DNA of 64,000 bases. It comes from Silene latifolia (Eukaryota > Streptophyta > Magnoliopsida > Caryophyllales > Caryophyllaceae). The stretch is from NCBI RefSeq assembly GCF_048544455.1, contig NC_133536.1, positions 41,412,152 to 41,476,151 of the forward strand, read 5' to 3'. Made by a program: the position numbers and the translations under genes. This document shows positions 21,428-33,023 of this stretch, piece after piece; position 1 is the stretch's first letter; each line of letters starts with the position of its first letter. The notes beneath the pieces are model-generated. The model did no database searches and had not been told where the DNA came from. It was given only the letters and a program-made list of their open reading frames with translations.

Positions 21428-22997
21428 TCCTCTAGTGGTACGCTCTCTTCCTATTCTCTTTTGAGTGATAATCGTCACATAGTCGTTGGCAATGGCAAAC
21501 TTATTCCAATTTCGGGTCGCGGTAATGCTAGCCTACCCTCCCCTCACCATAATTTAATCCTAAAAAACGTCTTACATGTGCCTAGCTTGATTAAGAATCT
21601 TGTTTCAGTTCGAAAATTTATAATTGATAACAATGTTTCGGTTACTTTTGACCCGTTTGGTTTCAATGTGAAGGATCTCAAGACGGGGAAGCCGATAATG
21701 CGAAGTAATAGCTCGGGAGACCTCTACCCTCTCCTCCCATCTCACCATTCCGCCACTGCCAACCCCACTGGTCTGCTGGCCGCGTCATCTTCAACATGGC
21801 ATGATCGCCTAGGACACCCCGGCCCCACCATTTTTAGTTCTCTTTGTCATAATAAAAATATTATTTGTCGTTCGATTAAGTTGTCATCTATTTGTCATTC
21901 GTGTCAATTAGGAAAACATGTTAAACTTCCATTTTCCAATTCTATGTCAAACACTGTTAGTCCTTTTGATATTTTACATACCGATTTGTGGACATCACCC
22001 GTGCTTAGCACGATGGGTCATCGATATTATGTTTTATTTTTAGACGATTTTACCAATTTCCTTTGGACTTTTCCTATCAAACAAAAATCACAGGTTCACT
22101 CTATTTTCTCCACTCTTTATAACATGATAAAAACACAATTCCATTACTCCATTAAAACTGTCCAAATTTGACAATACTTCATTTCACCAATTTTTTGCCA
22201 AATTCGGTCTTCTCTTTCGTTTCTCATGTCCCCACACATCTCCCCAAAACGGTAAAGCAGAACGGAAAATTCGCACCATCAATAACATAATGCGTACCCT
22301 CCTTCTTCACTCTCACATGTCGTCCTCTCTTTGGCACCATGCCCTTGCCATGGCCACCTATCTACATAACATCCTCCCAAGCAACGCCAACAACCACGCC
22401 TCACCCACCTCGAGTCTATATTTTCAAGAACCCGCATATGCACACCTACGGACGTTTGAGTGCCTATGTTATCCCCACATCCCTCCTTCAACCATTCATA
22501 AACTCGCCCCCCGTGCTATTCCTTGCGTGTTTCTAGGCTATCCCGACAACCATAGGGGATATAAGTGCTTGGATTTGCAAACCCGGAAAATTATTATTGC
22601 CCGTCATGTAACATTTGACGAGACTATTTTCCCCTTCGCCACTACCTCCACACCGCCCGTGTCTACCCCCTCTGACCCGACACCCTATGTACAGCAACAT
22701 CTATGGCATCCCTCCCTGGATGCGTCATCTCCCGTATTTGCACCAACCGAGACTCCACCTAGCTCACCCGTGCAACCTCCCCCCTCACCACCTCATACGT
22801 CCCCTGCCCATTCTGCCCAGACCAGCCAACAACAACCAGCCACACAAATACCCACCTTTTCCCCTCAAATGACCACCGAGCCAAACACGGTATCTTCAAA
22901 CCCAAACCCCAATTCGACCTGTGTACTACATCGCTCTCACCCGTTCCAAAATGCCCCATCACTGCCCTCCGTGACCCAAATTGGAATAGGGCCATGA
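21428..22997 (+). pseudogene. Copia protease remainder and integrase (broken)
   Basis: The frame continuing after the TAG at 21427 reads protease remainder, then the GAG-pre-integrase domain with STWHDRLGHPG and ICHSCQLGKHVKLPF, then the integrase core start FDILHTDLWTSP (first catalytic D). A one-base insertion near 22166 ends this frame at 22171. The other frame then carries the second catalytic D region and the QNGKAERK block with the catalytic E, then LGYPDNHRGYKC and a proline-rich linker. A further shift near 22960 precedes the RT. Confidence 0.85.
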
Positions 22998-24436
22998 CCG
23001 ACGAATACGATGCACTCATTAAGAATGGGACTTGGGATCTTGTACCTCGGCCGGATAATGTTAATATTACTCGCTGCATATGGTTATTTAAACATAAATT
23101 TAAGGCTAATGGTGAATTGGAGCGGTACAAAGCTCGTCTTGTTGTTAATGGCAGGTCCCAACAAGTTGCTGTTGATTGTGATGAAACTTTCAGTCCAGTG
23201 GTCAAGCCCACTACGATCCGTATTATTCTTAGCCTCGCCGTGTCAAAGAAATGGCCAATTCACCAACTTGATGTGAAAAACGCTTTTCTACATGGTCATC
23301 TTGCTGAGACAGTTTATATGCATCAACCTCCCGGTTTTCGAGATAAAGATCGTCCTAATCATGTGTGCCTTCTCAAGAAATCTCTTTACGGTCTTAAACA
23401 AGCTCCCTGGGCATGGTACCATCGGTTTGCTACTTTTGTGTCTAAAATTGGCTTCACCCAAAGTCGGTCCGATAATTCTCTCTTCATCTACCGGAACGGT
23501 AATGACATTGCCTATCTTTTATTATATGTGGATGACATAATTTTAGCAACCTCCAGTGATAAGCTTCGTCTTACCCTTATGGGTCATCTACACTTTTAGT
23601 TCGCTATGACCGATCTTGGGCCATTGAATTTCTTTCTCGGTGTAGCTGTTGTTCGACAAAAGCATGGCCTATTTTTACACCAACAGAGGTATGCCGACGA
23701 AATCATCAACCGGGCTAATATGAGTTCCTGTAAACCCGCTAATACACCAGTGGACACGAACTCCAAGTTGAGTGCCACGGCTGGTGCACCTGTAGCCGAC
23801 CTATCCCTGTTTCGTAGTCTCGCGCACGCTCTCCAATACCTCACCTTTACGAGACCCGACATAGCCTACGCGGTCCAACAGGTCTGTTTACATATGCATG
23901 ATCCCCGGAAAGCTCATTATGGTGCTTTGAAACGGATAATACGGTATATCAAAGGTACTTCTCATTTTGGTTTACATATTACCGAGTCCACTACTGCTAC
24001 TCTTGTCACTTATACGGACGCCGATTGGGGTGGGTGTCCTAACACTCGGAGGTCCACTTCCTGGTATTGTGTGTATTTGGGAGATAATTTAGTCTCATGG
24101 TCTTCAAAGAGACAAGCCATGGTATCCCGCTCTAGTGCCGAGGCTGAGTACCGTGGGGTCGCCAACGTCGTCGCTGAATCTTGCTGGGTTCGAAACCTTG
24201 TGATAGAGTTACATTGCCCTCTGCGAAAGGCGACGGCGTTCGTATATTGTGATAATGTATCTGCCATATATCTTTCCAGCAATCCAATTAACCATCAGCG
24301 CACCAAGCATATAGAACTCGACATCCACTTTGTGCGCGAAAAAGTGGCTATCGGTGAAGTTCTAATCCGACATGTTCCATCTCGCTATCAATTTGCGGAT
24401 ATATTCACTAAGGGCCTACCTAAAATTCTTTTTTGA
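22994..24436 (+). pseudogene. Copia reverse transcriptase and RNase H (one internal stop)
   Basis: RT blocks are clear: TRCIWLFKHKFKANGELERY, DETFSPVVKPTTIR, QLDVKNAFLHGHL, SLYGLKQAPWAWY and the catalytic YVDD in LLLYVDDIILA. TAG at 23597-23599 interrupts the frame, which continues at MTDLGPLNFFLGVAVV. RNase H follows with YTDADWGGCPNTRRS, SRSSAEAEYRG and HIELDIHFVREKV. Copia RT copies element RNA to cDNA in virus-like particles. Nonsense and upstream breaks make this copy non-autonomous. Confidence 0.9.
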
Positions 24437-24491
24437 CGATTTTCGATCCAGCCTCAGCATCCGTCCTCCTCCCGCTTCGACTGCGGGAGTG

Positions 24492-24713
24492 TAATAGAAT
24501 ATAAATTATTCCTTTGAAATATTTTTACTATCCTCCGTATATTTGTATCTATGCCTAGCTTTATTCTTGGGATTGAATTCCCCTAACTTAGGATAGTATT
24601 GTTTTGGTCTTCCTATAATCTTGGGTTGACTAAACTAACTATGGAAACTCTGTTTCCTATATATATATTATGTACTATGTAAATGTTAATCTCAAGGGAA
24701 ATAATTTCTTATA
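24492..24713 (+). repeat. 3' LTR of the Copia element
   Basis: A 222-bp uninterrupted copy starting TAATAGAATATAA and ending TTTCTTATA, preceded by a purine-rich GCGGGAGTG. It shows the undisturbed CCTAACTTAGGATAG site into which Harbinger jumped in the other LTR. Confidence 0.9.
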
Positions 24714-24718
24714 ATTGG

Positions 24719-25504
24719 TATGAGAATTTATTTAGTTACTACAAAAGAAGAACTACTTACCTCTTTGATTTCGAAATCGTTCAGAAAGAATAGTACTACT
24801 TTTTAAAAGGAGAACTATTTAACCCTCACATCGTTCTTCTCTTATACATTTCTGTTGATAATTGAATCTATAACTATAATTATTTTTCTGTGTGTATAAG
24901 AGTATAAATAAAAAGTTGAAAGGCTTGCAGATTGAGAGGTAGAAATGAGGGAGTTAAAAATAAAAAGGAGAAGAAAGATTTGAGGGAGAGCGGAGCAGGC
25001 GGAAATCTTTCCATTGTGAGGTTGGATTAGGGTTTCACTTAGAAGAAATGTTAGGCGGGAATTTTTTCACACGTGGATTAGGATGTCGTCATAGGTTCTT
25101 GTTTTATATGTTTGTATAGAAGAAGATAGATAGTATCACATTGTCACTTGGTTAGTTGTGTATACACTTAAGATCATGTTAACTAGAGGTACGACAGTTC
25201 ACTTTTGGCTAATCGAATTGTTAATTTAATGGGCACAATCCCATTTATTAGCTTCTCAAACTACCGTTTGTCATGGAAAACGTACAACCGGGAACATGAC
25301 AAGGAAAATGGATTGTGTCAATCAAAATAGGAAGGATTTCTTTGCATTAGGTCATGATTTTTTGTGTTAATGTGAGGTTATTCACACGTTACAAACAATA
25401 ACTTTTAGAAAAATGTACATTATTTCGTGGATTATGTCTTTGTAAAGCAGTATGTTTGTTTTAGTGTCAAATGAAGCAATATAAACAGTCTCGGGCATGG
25501 CTTA
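24719..25504. other. Non-coding DNA with no recognisable feature
   Basis: AT-rich flank between the Copia element and the old LTR. No convincing open frame, repeat or promoter was seen. Confidence 0.5.
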
Positions 25505-25584
25505 TGTAATACTCCGTATTTTATAATTATATAATAATAATATTATGTTATATTTTATCGAATTGTGTTTGAGACGGAATAACG

Positions 25585-25710
<126 letters not shown>

Positions 25711-25895
25711 GATATATTATACGTGTATTATATACCGCACTCACCTCATATATACCCTACCTTATCCACCCCAACCCTATCATATTGTAATCTCACAAAA
25801 TCCATAAATATAAGAGAAGAGAGAAAAGAGAGAAAGGAAGAGAATATGGGGATTTTGCCCTCCGCCTCGAGATCGTAAGGTAAAACCGTCTTAAA

Positions 25896-25897
<2 letters not shown>

Positions 25898-25947
<50 letters not shown>
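25898..25947. repeat. (TA)n microsatellite, about 24 units
   Basis: A pure TA dinucleotide run following TTAAACC, within the old LTR. Confidence 0.97.
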
Positions 25948-25950
<3 letters not shown>

Positions 25951-27464
25951 TTTTTTATACCGTTGACCCGTCCCGAACTTGACCCACCTTTGACCCGTCT
26001 TTAAACACAATAGGGTTGTCGTTGACCACCCATATAGGGGTTTGATCGAGTGGATTTTTGGGGTTTTATGGGTTTGTGCTGAACCGGTCAGGGCTTCTAT
26101 TTTGGCGGCTTATTTGGGGTTGGACCGGTCGTGGGGAGGTTTAGGTCGAGGTTGGTGAGGGGAGTTGAGGGGAGGTCGTAGGTGGTGGAGATGGTGGTTG
26201 TGGGTGGCGTTTTCAAGGGGCGAAAAGAGGATCTCGCGGTGGGTTGTTGGTTGTTATTTGTGTTGTATGGGTCTGACTTAGGGCTGATGGTGGCGCGTGA
26301 GGGGGGTGCTATGGTGGCCGAGGGTGGCTGGACCCACCGTGGTCAGTGGGGGACCCACGGTGTGGCGTGGTCGGCATGTAGATTGTTGTTGTTGGTGGTG
26401 GTGGTGTTGTTAGGTGTGTGTGGGTTTTGTTAGGGCGGTTAGGGCGGCTGGACTGGCGGGCTGGACCCACCGTGGCTAGGTGGTGGCCCACTGTGGGGAG
26501 TTGAGGTGGTGGTTAGTAGGTGGATGTCGAGATTTGTTTAGTATAAGACGGATTTTATTTAATTAATTAATTCGTATTTAATTAAATTAGATTAGTTAGT
26601 AATTTATCGTATTTAATTATTTTGTTTAGGAGACGATTTTGTGAGACGGATTTATGAGACGGATCTTGGTGTATCGAGTAGCATACGGAGATTTTCTAAA
26701 AAGGTAGGTTTATCCTACTCAGTTTCGATAATGTGTCTATTTGTTAAATGAGTTGTTGTCATTAATTGCATTTAATAAATCGGTAATTGGCTTGTTATAC
26801 GGTATCTTGCATTTATGGTATTTGTCATGTATATTGGAGGATATTGCAGTGTTGGTTGGTTACTTGTTCTATGGAGACGGAAGGCGGTTGGGAGACCGTC
26901 TTCTGCTTGAGTCGCCTATTGGGGTTTTCCATCCCAATAAGAATGTGCACATTAATGACTTAAGTCTTAGAGGGACGTGTGTGTTGAGACACGACGTCTG
27001 GCAGGGGACCCGAGTTGCTCTTGGGCTGGGTACCACCGACGTGTTCGGAGTACTGTAGATACCTCATTTCTGCACCTCCCGCAAACCACCCGGTGATGAT
27101 TGGGCCGCATGTTTGGTACGCGGAACGATTTGTGACAATTCGTAAGATTATCGTCAAGTGACTGCTCAAATATTAATGTCTACCTCTTAGTTGTCATCTA
27201 CGTCCCGATACGGTCGTTTTGACAGTAATTAGAGTACATTCGGAGTCCGGGCCTAAAACCATCTCCATTTTCTGACAACCGTTAAATCCCGAGTCAAAAT
27301 GTTCTGGAATGTTCCGGATATTTCTATTCCATATTTCATAAATTTTATCTTTTAGTAAACAATTTCCCGTAATATTCACATAAGATATTATGGAAAACCA
27401 AATTATTTCCGTCCTACCATAACTCAAACACGGAAATCTTTCTTCCGCAGGAGGAAACCACTTG

Positions 27465-27630
27465 GGAACAGACGCAGCAGGTGCTGCGCCTCTTCCAAGA
27501 GACGCAGTGGCTGCTGCGCCTCTTCCCAGGCCCTTTTCTGCGTATTTCTCGTATCTTTTTCATATCTTTCCGAGATTCACTTCCAAAGAATCTCCAAAAC
27601 CCTAATTCCTTCACATGATTAGTATAAATA
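27465..27630 (+). promoter_or_regulatory. Tat LTR promoter: paired palindromic units plus TATA box
   Basis: Two units, GGAACAGACGCAGCAGG / TGCTGCGCCTCTTCC (27465-27496) and a sister (27497-27526), are near-palindromes of about 30 bp. TTAGTATAAATAGG follows about 97 bp downstream (TATA at 27623-27630). TTTTCTGCGTA lies between. The TATA is well formed; the role of the palindromes is inferred. Confidence 0.65.
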
Positions 27631-28071
27631 GGAGCCCTCGCTCCTCATATTTCTCACGCGAGTGTCCGCCCTTCTCTTCTCCCTTTGCATTCTAGACTTT
27701 GTTCTTACTTTTTGGCGTCTACGTGCTTGAACTTTCGACCTCGTAAGCTCGGATCCTTCTGAGTACCAACTTCCCCGTTGCATGACCGACCAATTTGACC
27801 AACTACACATCAATCAACTTAATTAACTTAATTGTTTTCCTCTTACGAGGGCACTTTCTTTGCATTCGCGTCGAGCATCACTAATCGATATCTTTGTCCT
27901 TCTCGTTTCGTCAACATGTAAGTCTGAGGGTGTAAATCTCTCTCTTATTTATTGTATTTACCTTTTGTATCCTCAATTGTAAGGTTTATGTCGAAAATAC
28001 CATTAAAACCGATTTCTAAAACCATGCTTTAAAACCTCTTTTTACGGATTTCCAATAGATAACCGTCGAGA

Positions 28072-28160
28072 AAGGACGCAGCAACTGCTGCGCCTCTTCG
28101 AAGGAGCGCAATTCCTGCTGCGCCTCTTCGAAGGAGCGCAGTTCCTGCTGCGCCTCTTCG
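28072..28160 (+). repeat. 30-bp palindromic tandem units inside the Tat LTR (three copies)
   Basis: Units of AAGGAGCGCAG-TTCCTG-CTGCGCCTCTTCG type repeat at 30-bp spacing. The equivalent site in the 3' LTR (about 43497-43555) has only two, so the copy number has changed since or during insertion. This accounts for most of the LTR length difference. Confidence 0.85.
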
Positions 28161-29517
28161 TGAGGCTGCCGCAGTTCCAGCTTCCTTTCTTCTTCGTTCA
28201 TCCTCTGTTGTTCGTCAAAGTTCCTCTTGTTTGTTTCATTGGTTTGTTAATTCTTCATCATAACAGAGTATAATTCACATGTATATTATAAACATCATCA
28301 TTAACATGTTTTATCCATCACAAATCCGACTTAAATCCCAAATAATCCAATATTTTGCGGGTTTTCGTCATTTAAATTCAATTACGGGTTATAGAGATTC
28401 AATTCGTCAATATTGGGTTTCTGGAATTCGTCTTTGATATAGTTTTCATCCGTCTTTTGTTGTATTTGTCGCATATTCGTCATTAATCCACCATATTTAA
28501 CCTAATTAATTGAATTAATTTGTTTGACTCATTAATATTTTTCACTTCTATCATTATTCCATCTTATGTTAATTCGTTCAATTCCGTCTCATCCATGTTT
28601 TCCTGTTTTTATGACCCCTTCATATGTTAAATAACATGTTAATCACTTCCATCCGAGTAAATAATACCAATTGATCATTAAAATCACCAATTAACATTAA
28701 CGGCTTGCAATTACGGCTTCACAAAACCCGGGCGAGCCAAGGAACAGACGCGCGCGTCTGCTGCGCTATTCCAAAGGACGCAGCTCTTGCGCTGTTCTGG
28801 CCGAGTTACGTCCCTGAACTCCGTTTCTGCCTTGACGTAGTTTAATTAGTTTACATATTAACTAACTATTATCCGTAATATCACGCTAATTCCTATTCGT
28901 TAATTTATTTATTTCTTTTATTCTTTTATTCTTTTTCTCAAATTATCCGTTTTAAAGGTATTTTCGACATAAATCGCCTAATCCGATGTATTTATTGTAA
29001 TTTTCATTATTGTAATTCGTATTTCTTGTATTTCTTTTATTACTTGTATGTTTTCACATATAATTGAACATTAAATCCTACTTCGACCCAATTGTTTGCT
29101 AATTAATTATTCACCGACTTAGTATTAATTCTCACAGGCTAGGATTAAAACTTGGATGTTGCATTGCATGCATATAGCCGACGATATATCAAGTACGAAT
29201 AACCTCCCTAATCATTAGTAGAGGCCGCTATCGAGGCGGGCGGGATTAGGTGTTCGATCAAAAGAGCTTCCTAATACGTACCCTCACCCCTTACTCCAGA
29301 TCTCCGTGAGCACCCGTTTTCATTGACATCCACGAGAGTCATTCTAGACATAGAATGCTAAGGGTAACGATTGCTTAGTGTTCATGTCTCTACTTTGTGT
29401 CTTGACATGACATGAGGTATTCGAACGGTTCCAATTTCCCATAAAAATTGGTGGCTACTCCATACAAAAATGCAAACGCTTGTTCCCAAGCGCCCCCGTG
29501 GCCCATTGTCCACAGTT

Positions 29518-29535
29518 TGGCGACTCCGCTGGGGA
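29518..29535 (+). promoter_or_regulatory. Primer-binding site of the Tat element
   Basis: TGGCGACTCCGCTGGGGA, three bases inside the 5' LTR, begins with TGG as expected for pairing with a tRNA CCA end. I cannot name the tRNA with certainty. Confidence 0.8.
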
Positions 29536-30312
29536 TAATACACTTACGTGTAGCCAAGGGTGAAACTTGAACAAGGTTAGGGAATAGTTTGTACAAGACA
29601 ATTGTCGGTTTTCATAACTCGGTCTTCCTAGACCGTTTTATTCGGCCTTCCTAGGCCCAACCCAACCCATTCGACCAATCGTCCCGTCTAAACGGTCCTA
29701 ATTCTTATTTGGGCCTAAGGATGGATAGCGATTGACGTCATCCATACCATGATGCTTACTCTTGTTTGTATCAAGGGCCTTCACTACTTGAGGAAATGGA
29801 CTAGGAATCGACCTTACTCTTTTTTGGTACGAGCCTCTCCACAGACTTCGGGTTTGATGGTTCGGTATGGCAACCCACCCTTTAAACCAAAACCCTTTTA
29901 AATGCACTCAGCATCCCGTTATAATGCTTGTATAAATATGTATACCTTACGTGATCACCACTTCTAAACAAAACCATGACGATTTCTTCAAAAATCAAGA
30001 CCCATTTTTTTAAAACAAAAATTTCGAAATAGGCTTTTAATTAGCGCAAAATCCGGTCAAAACTCTGTCCGTTTGTCGTGTCAAAATTCGGGCCACAAGC
30101 CCATTTCAAAACCTCACTTCGAGTCCACTCCTACAACTACACTATAGTTGACTAGGACACAAATTTTCAAAAACCTTGTCTTTCTTCAAAGCTCACTCAA
30201 CACAAGTGGCACACACCCACTTCACGAGTCAAAAAATTTCTTCTTTTAGCAAGTGTGTTAGAATGGTCGATCGTGTTTTGATTCGCCGTCGATCTCTTAT
30301 ACATTTTCCAAG
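29536..30312 (+). other. Tat leader (non-coding)
   Basis: Untranslated leader between PBS and Gag. Short frames on either strand look fortuitous. Packaging or dimerisation signals are expected here but none can be pointed to. Confidence 0.6.
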
Positions 30313-32412
30313 ATGCCCGGATCAATTGATGAAACAAATCTCCACCAACTTCAAGATGGTAATGATCGAATCCTAGCCGTGCTAGCCCAAATGCAAGCTA
30401 CCCAAGAACAAACCTATGACCGCCTTGAGCTCATCGAAGGCCGTATCTATGCCGTAGAGGGAAGGTTGCCTCCTCTTGAAAGTGAAGTACTACGTGACTC
30501 TGACAACGAATCCAAGGATGAAAATCCTCTCATGGGGATGATCAGAGGCGAGAAAAGACTCCAATACCTAGAGGAGCAATTGATGTACCTTAAGGGTGAT
30601 GACATTTATAGGGAGAACAATCGCAAGTATGAGGCCGTCAATTCCAAATTGCCAACTAACTTTAATATGACGGATATCCCTAAATTCAAGGGACACGAGA
30701 ACCCCTTGAACCACATCCGTGCCTTCAAGGATTACATGTCTATCAAAGGCATCAAACCCGAGATGTTCTTAAGGATCTTTCCTTCATCTCTTGATACCAT
30801 CCCGAGGCAATGGTTCTACTCTTTAGATCACAAGAAGGTCGCTACTTGGGAAGATGCCGCAATCGAGTTCTCTAAACAATATGCGGATAATGCCGAGATC
30901 CAAGTCAACATGCGTACTCTAGAGGTTCTTACCCAAAATGACAAAGAAGGATTCACCGACTTCCTAAGTAGGTGGAGGAAGACTAGTACCCAACTAGTTG
31001 AACGCCCGGATGAGGCTACTCTTGTGGAGAAGTTTGTGGATAATATCAAACCCATCTATGCCAATCATTTGAGATACCAAAACATCAAAACCTTTAAGGA
31101 CTTAATCGTACTAGGGACAAGGATTGAAGATGACATCCGTAAAGGACTCTTGTCCAAAACGGTAGGTCGAGGTTATCAAGGTTCGACAAGTCGTTCATAC
31201 GGCTCTACTAGCAAGACCGATGAAGTTAACCTTCTCGAGCCATCCAAGAAAACTACCCCACCAAGGAAATTCACAAACCTTGGGGACACTTACTCCAACG
31301 CTCTAAAAAGGTTAATGAAGCAAGGAAAATTCCAACCCATTGGACCTACTCCCGAACCCGAAAGGAAGTCTAAGTTCTGGGACGAGAATTCGTACTGTGA
31401 ATACCATAGGGGCAAGGGACACGACACAGAAAAATGCTACAAGTTGAAAAACGTGCTTCAAGACATGATTGAAGATGGTCGACTCCCAATACCACCGGGA
31501 GGTAAACCCAACAACACTCAGAATCCTCTTGGAGTTCTGGTGATCACAAGCGATGAATCTACCTTAGATTGCTCGCATCTCATCTCCCCGAAAGAAGAGG
31601 TCATTAATGGGATATGGACGGATAGTGAGGAAGATGTCTATCTCCAAGACCTTCCCTTAATCAAAAGCGCCGAAAGCATCATAGATGAGATCATTGCCAT
31701 GCTTGGGACTGCAGAAACCAACGCAAGACAGCAGAAAGGATGGAGAAAATCAATCAAATGGACCAACAATCAAGGAAGACTCTTCAAGCTCACCACTGGA
31801 GAAGGAGAGATGTTCAAAGGACAACCAGAAGACGATGAGTTCGAGTCGGAGTCGGAGTCAGAGTCGGAGTCTAGAGAAGTCATTAGAGAGTCTACTCCTG
31901 TCGTCATCCCCACTCCCTTTGTTTCTCCTAGCTTAGCCTCGAGTAGTCACAGTAGTTCGGGAAATGCCCCAACCACTGTCCCTTTGCCGCCACTGACCAT
32001 GGATCAGTTGGCTTCTTTGTTTCAACTTTACTCAAATTTTAATATGAATAAATCAGGTTCTGCTTACTCTTCGTGTTATCTTGAGTGCAATTCTGTTTAT
32101 GATGATACTGAGGATGACCAAGACCCAGACTCAATCGAAATACCCCCCTACGTAGCCAAAGAAATACTACAGGAAGGGGAAGGGAGACCAGTAATAGAGG
32201 ACACCGAACCCATCAACGTAGGAACCGAACTAGAACCCCAAGAACTTAGGATAGGGACTACCTTGAGCTCTACCGAAAGGGCCGATTTTATAGACCTCCT
32301 AAATGAATTCAAAGACGTTTTCGCTTGGTCCTACAAAGATATGCCAGGGATCTACAGGGATATCGCTGAACATAGGATTCCGATTAAGCCAGGTTTCAAA
32401 CCTGTAAAATAG
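30313..32412 (+). CDS. Tat Gag and start of Pol (ends at a nonsense codon)
   Basis: A 699-residue frame starting MPGSIDETNLHQLQDGND. An N-terminal coiled coil (about 10-110) precedes the Gag core (about 115-275: PKFKGHENPLNHIRAFKDYM, TIPRQWFYSLDHKKVATWED). The zinc-knuckle variant CEYHRGKGHDTEKC lies near residue 361. An acidic Glu/Ser run (about 510-525) and a Ser/Pro linker follow. No D-S/T-G protease motif is visible where Tat elements normally have one. The RT leader (DVFAWSYKDMPGIYRDIAEH, RIPIKPGFK) starts near residue 675. TAG at 32410-32412 then replaces a sense codon and the frame continues beyond it. Confidence 0.88.
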   Translation: MPGSIDETNLHQLQDGNDRILAVLAQMQATQEQTYDRLELIEGRIYAVEGRLPPLESEVLRDSDNESKDENPLMGMIRGEKRLQYLEEQLMYLKGDDIYRENNRKYEAVNSKLPTNFNMTDIPKFKGHENPLNHIRAFKDYMSIKGIKPEMFLRIFPSSLDTIPRQWFYSLDHKKVATWEDAAIEFSKQYADNAEIQVNMRTLEVLTQNDKEGFTDFLSRWRKTSTQLVERPDEATLVEKFVDNIKPIYANHLRYQNIKTFKDLIVLGTRIEDDIRKGLLSKTVGRGYQGSTSRSYGSTSKTDEVNLLEPSKKTTPPRKFTNLGDTYSNALKRLMKQGKFQPIGPTPEPERKSKFWDENSYCEYHRGKGHDTEKCYKLKNVLQDMIEDGRLPIPPGGKPNNTQNPLGVLVITSDESTLDCSHLISPKEEVINGIWTDSEEDVYLQDLPLIKSAESIIDEIIAMLGTAETNARQQKGWRKSIKWTNNQGRLFKLTTGEGEMFKGQPEDDEFESESESESESREVIRESTPVVIPTPFVSPSLASSSHSSSGNAPTTVPLPPLTMDQLASLFQLYSNFNMNKSGSAYSSCYLECNSVYDDTEDDQDPDSIEIPPYVAKEILQEGEGRPVIEDTEPINVGTELEPQELRIGTTLSSTERADFIDLLNEFKDVFAWSYKDMPGIYRDIAEHRIPIKPGFKPVK

Positions 32413-33023
32413 AAACTTCGACGAATGAGAACAGAATGGGCTCTAAAGATTAAGGAAGAAGTTGACAAGCAATTCAAAGCCGGGTTCATCAAAGTTTCCG
32501 AGTATTCTGACTGGGTAGCTAACATAGTACCCGTACCCAAAAAGGATGGGAGAATCCGTGTTTGTGTTGACTTTAGGGACTTAAACAAAGCAAGTCCAAA
32601 AGATGACTTCCCTCTACCTCACATCGACATATTGGTGGACAATACTGCAGACCACGCATTACTATCCTTCATGGATGGGTATGCGGGTTATAATCAAATC
32701 AAGATGGCCATGAAAGATATGCATAAGACCGCATTTGTCACCCAATGGGGAACCTATTGTTATACGGTAATGCCGTTCGGATTGATCAACGCCGGAGCTA
32801 CATATCAACGCACCGCAACTACTCTCCTAATGACATGATGCACAAAGAAGTTGAGGTATACGTAGATGACATGATTGTCAAATCCAAGGAAAGAGAAGGA
32901 CACATTGCGAACCTTCGCAAGTTCTTCGCAAGGCTACGAAAGTACAACATGAGGCTCAATCCTCAGAAATGCACATTCGGGGTAACATCTGGCAAACTCC
33001 TGGGATACGTCGTTAGCCAATGA
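32413..33023 (+). pseudogene. Tat reverse transcriptase (frameshift and stop)
   Basis: The frame after the TAG carries VPVPKKDGRIRVCVDFRDLN, LLSFMDGYAGYNQIKM and CYTVMPFGLINAGATYQR. A one-base loss near 32832 shifts the frame. The next frame has the catalytic VEVYVDDMIVKSKE and NPQKCTFGV, and ends at TGA 33021-33023, where an arginine codon is expected. All catalytic blocks are recognisable, but no single frame encodes the whole RT. Confidence 0.88.

Larger units (their letters stand above)
16582..24713 (+). mobile_element. Ty1/copia element with TA...TA LTRs, interrupted by PIF/Harbinger
   Basis: A perfect 5-bp duplication ATTGG lies at 16577-16581 and 24714-24718. The LTRs are about 220 bp: the 5' LTR is split (16582-16679 plus 20049-20169) and the 3' LTR is 24492-24713. 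Both begin TAATA and end CTTATA instead of TG...CA. The domain order gag, protease, integrase, RT, RNase H is Copia. Coding is broken by several stops and shifts. Short LTRs and an initiator-Met primer site suggest an Ale-like lineage, tentatively. Confidence 0.9.
27054..29514 (+). repeat. 5' LTR of the Tat element
   Basis: Starts TGTAGATACCTCATTTCTGC, ends CCCATTGTCCACA. Three clusters of GACGCAGC/GCTGCGCC palindromic units occur: 27465-27526, 28072-28160 (three 30-bp units) and 28741-28795. The TATA box is at 27623-27630. The short minus-strand ORFs in it are duplicated in the other LTR and are not genes. Confidence 0.94.
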
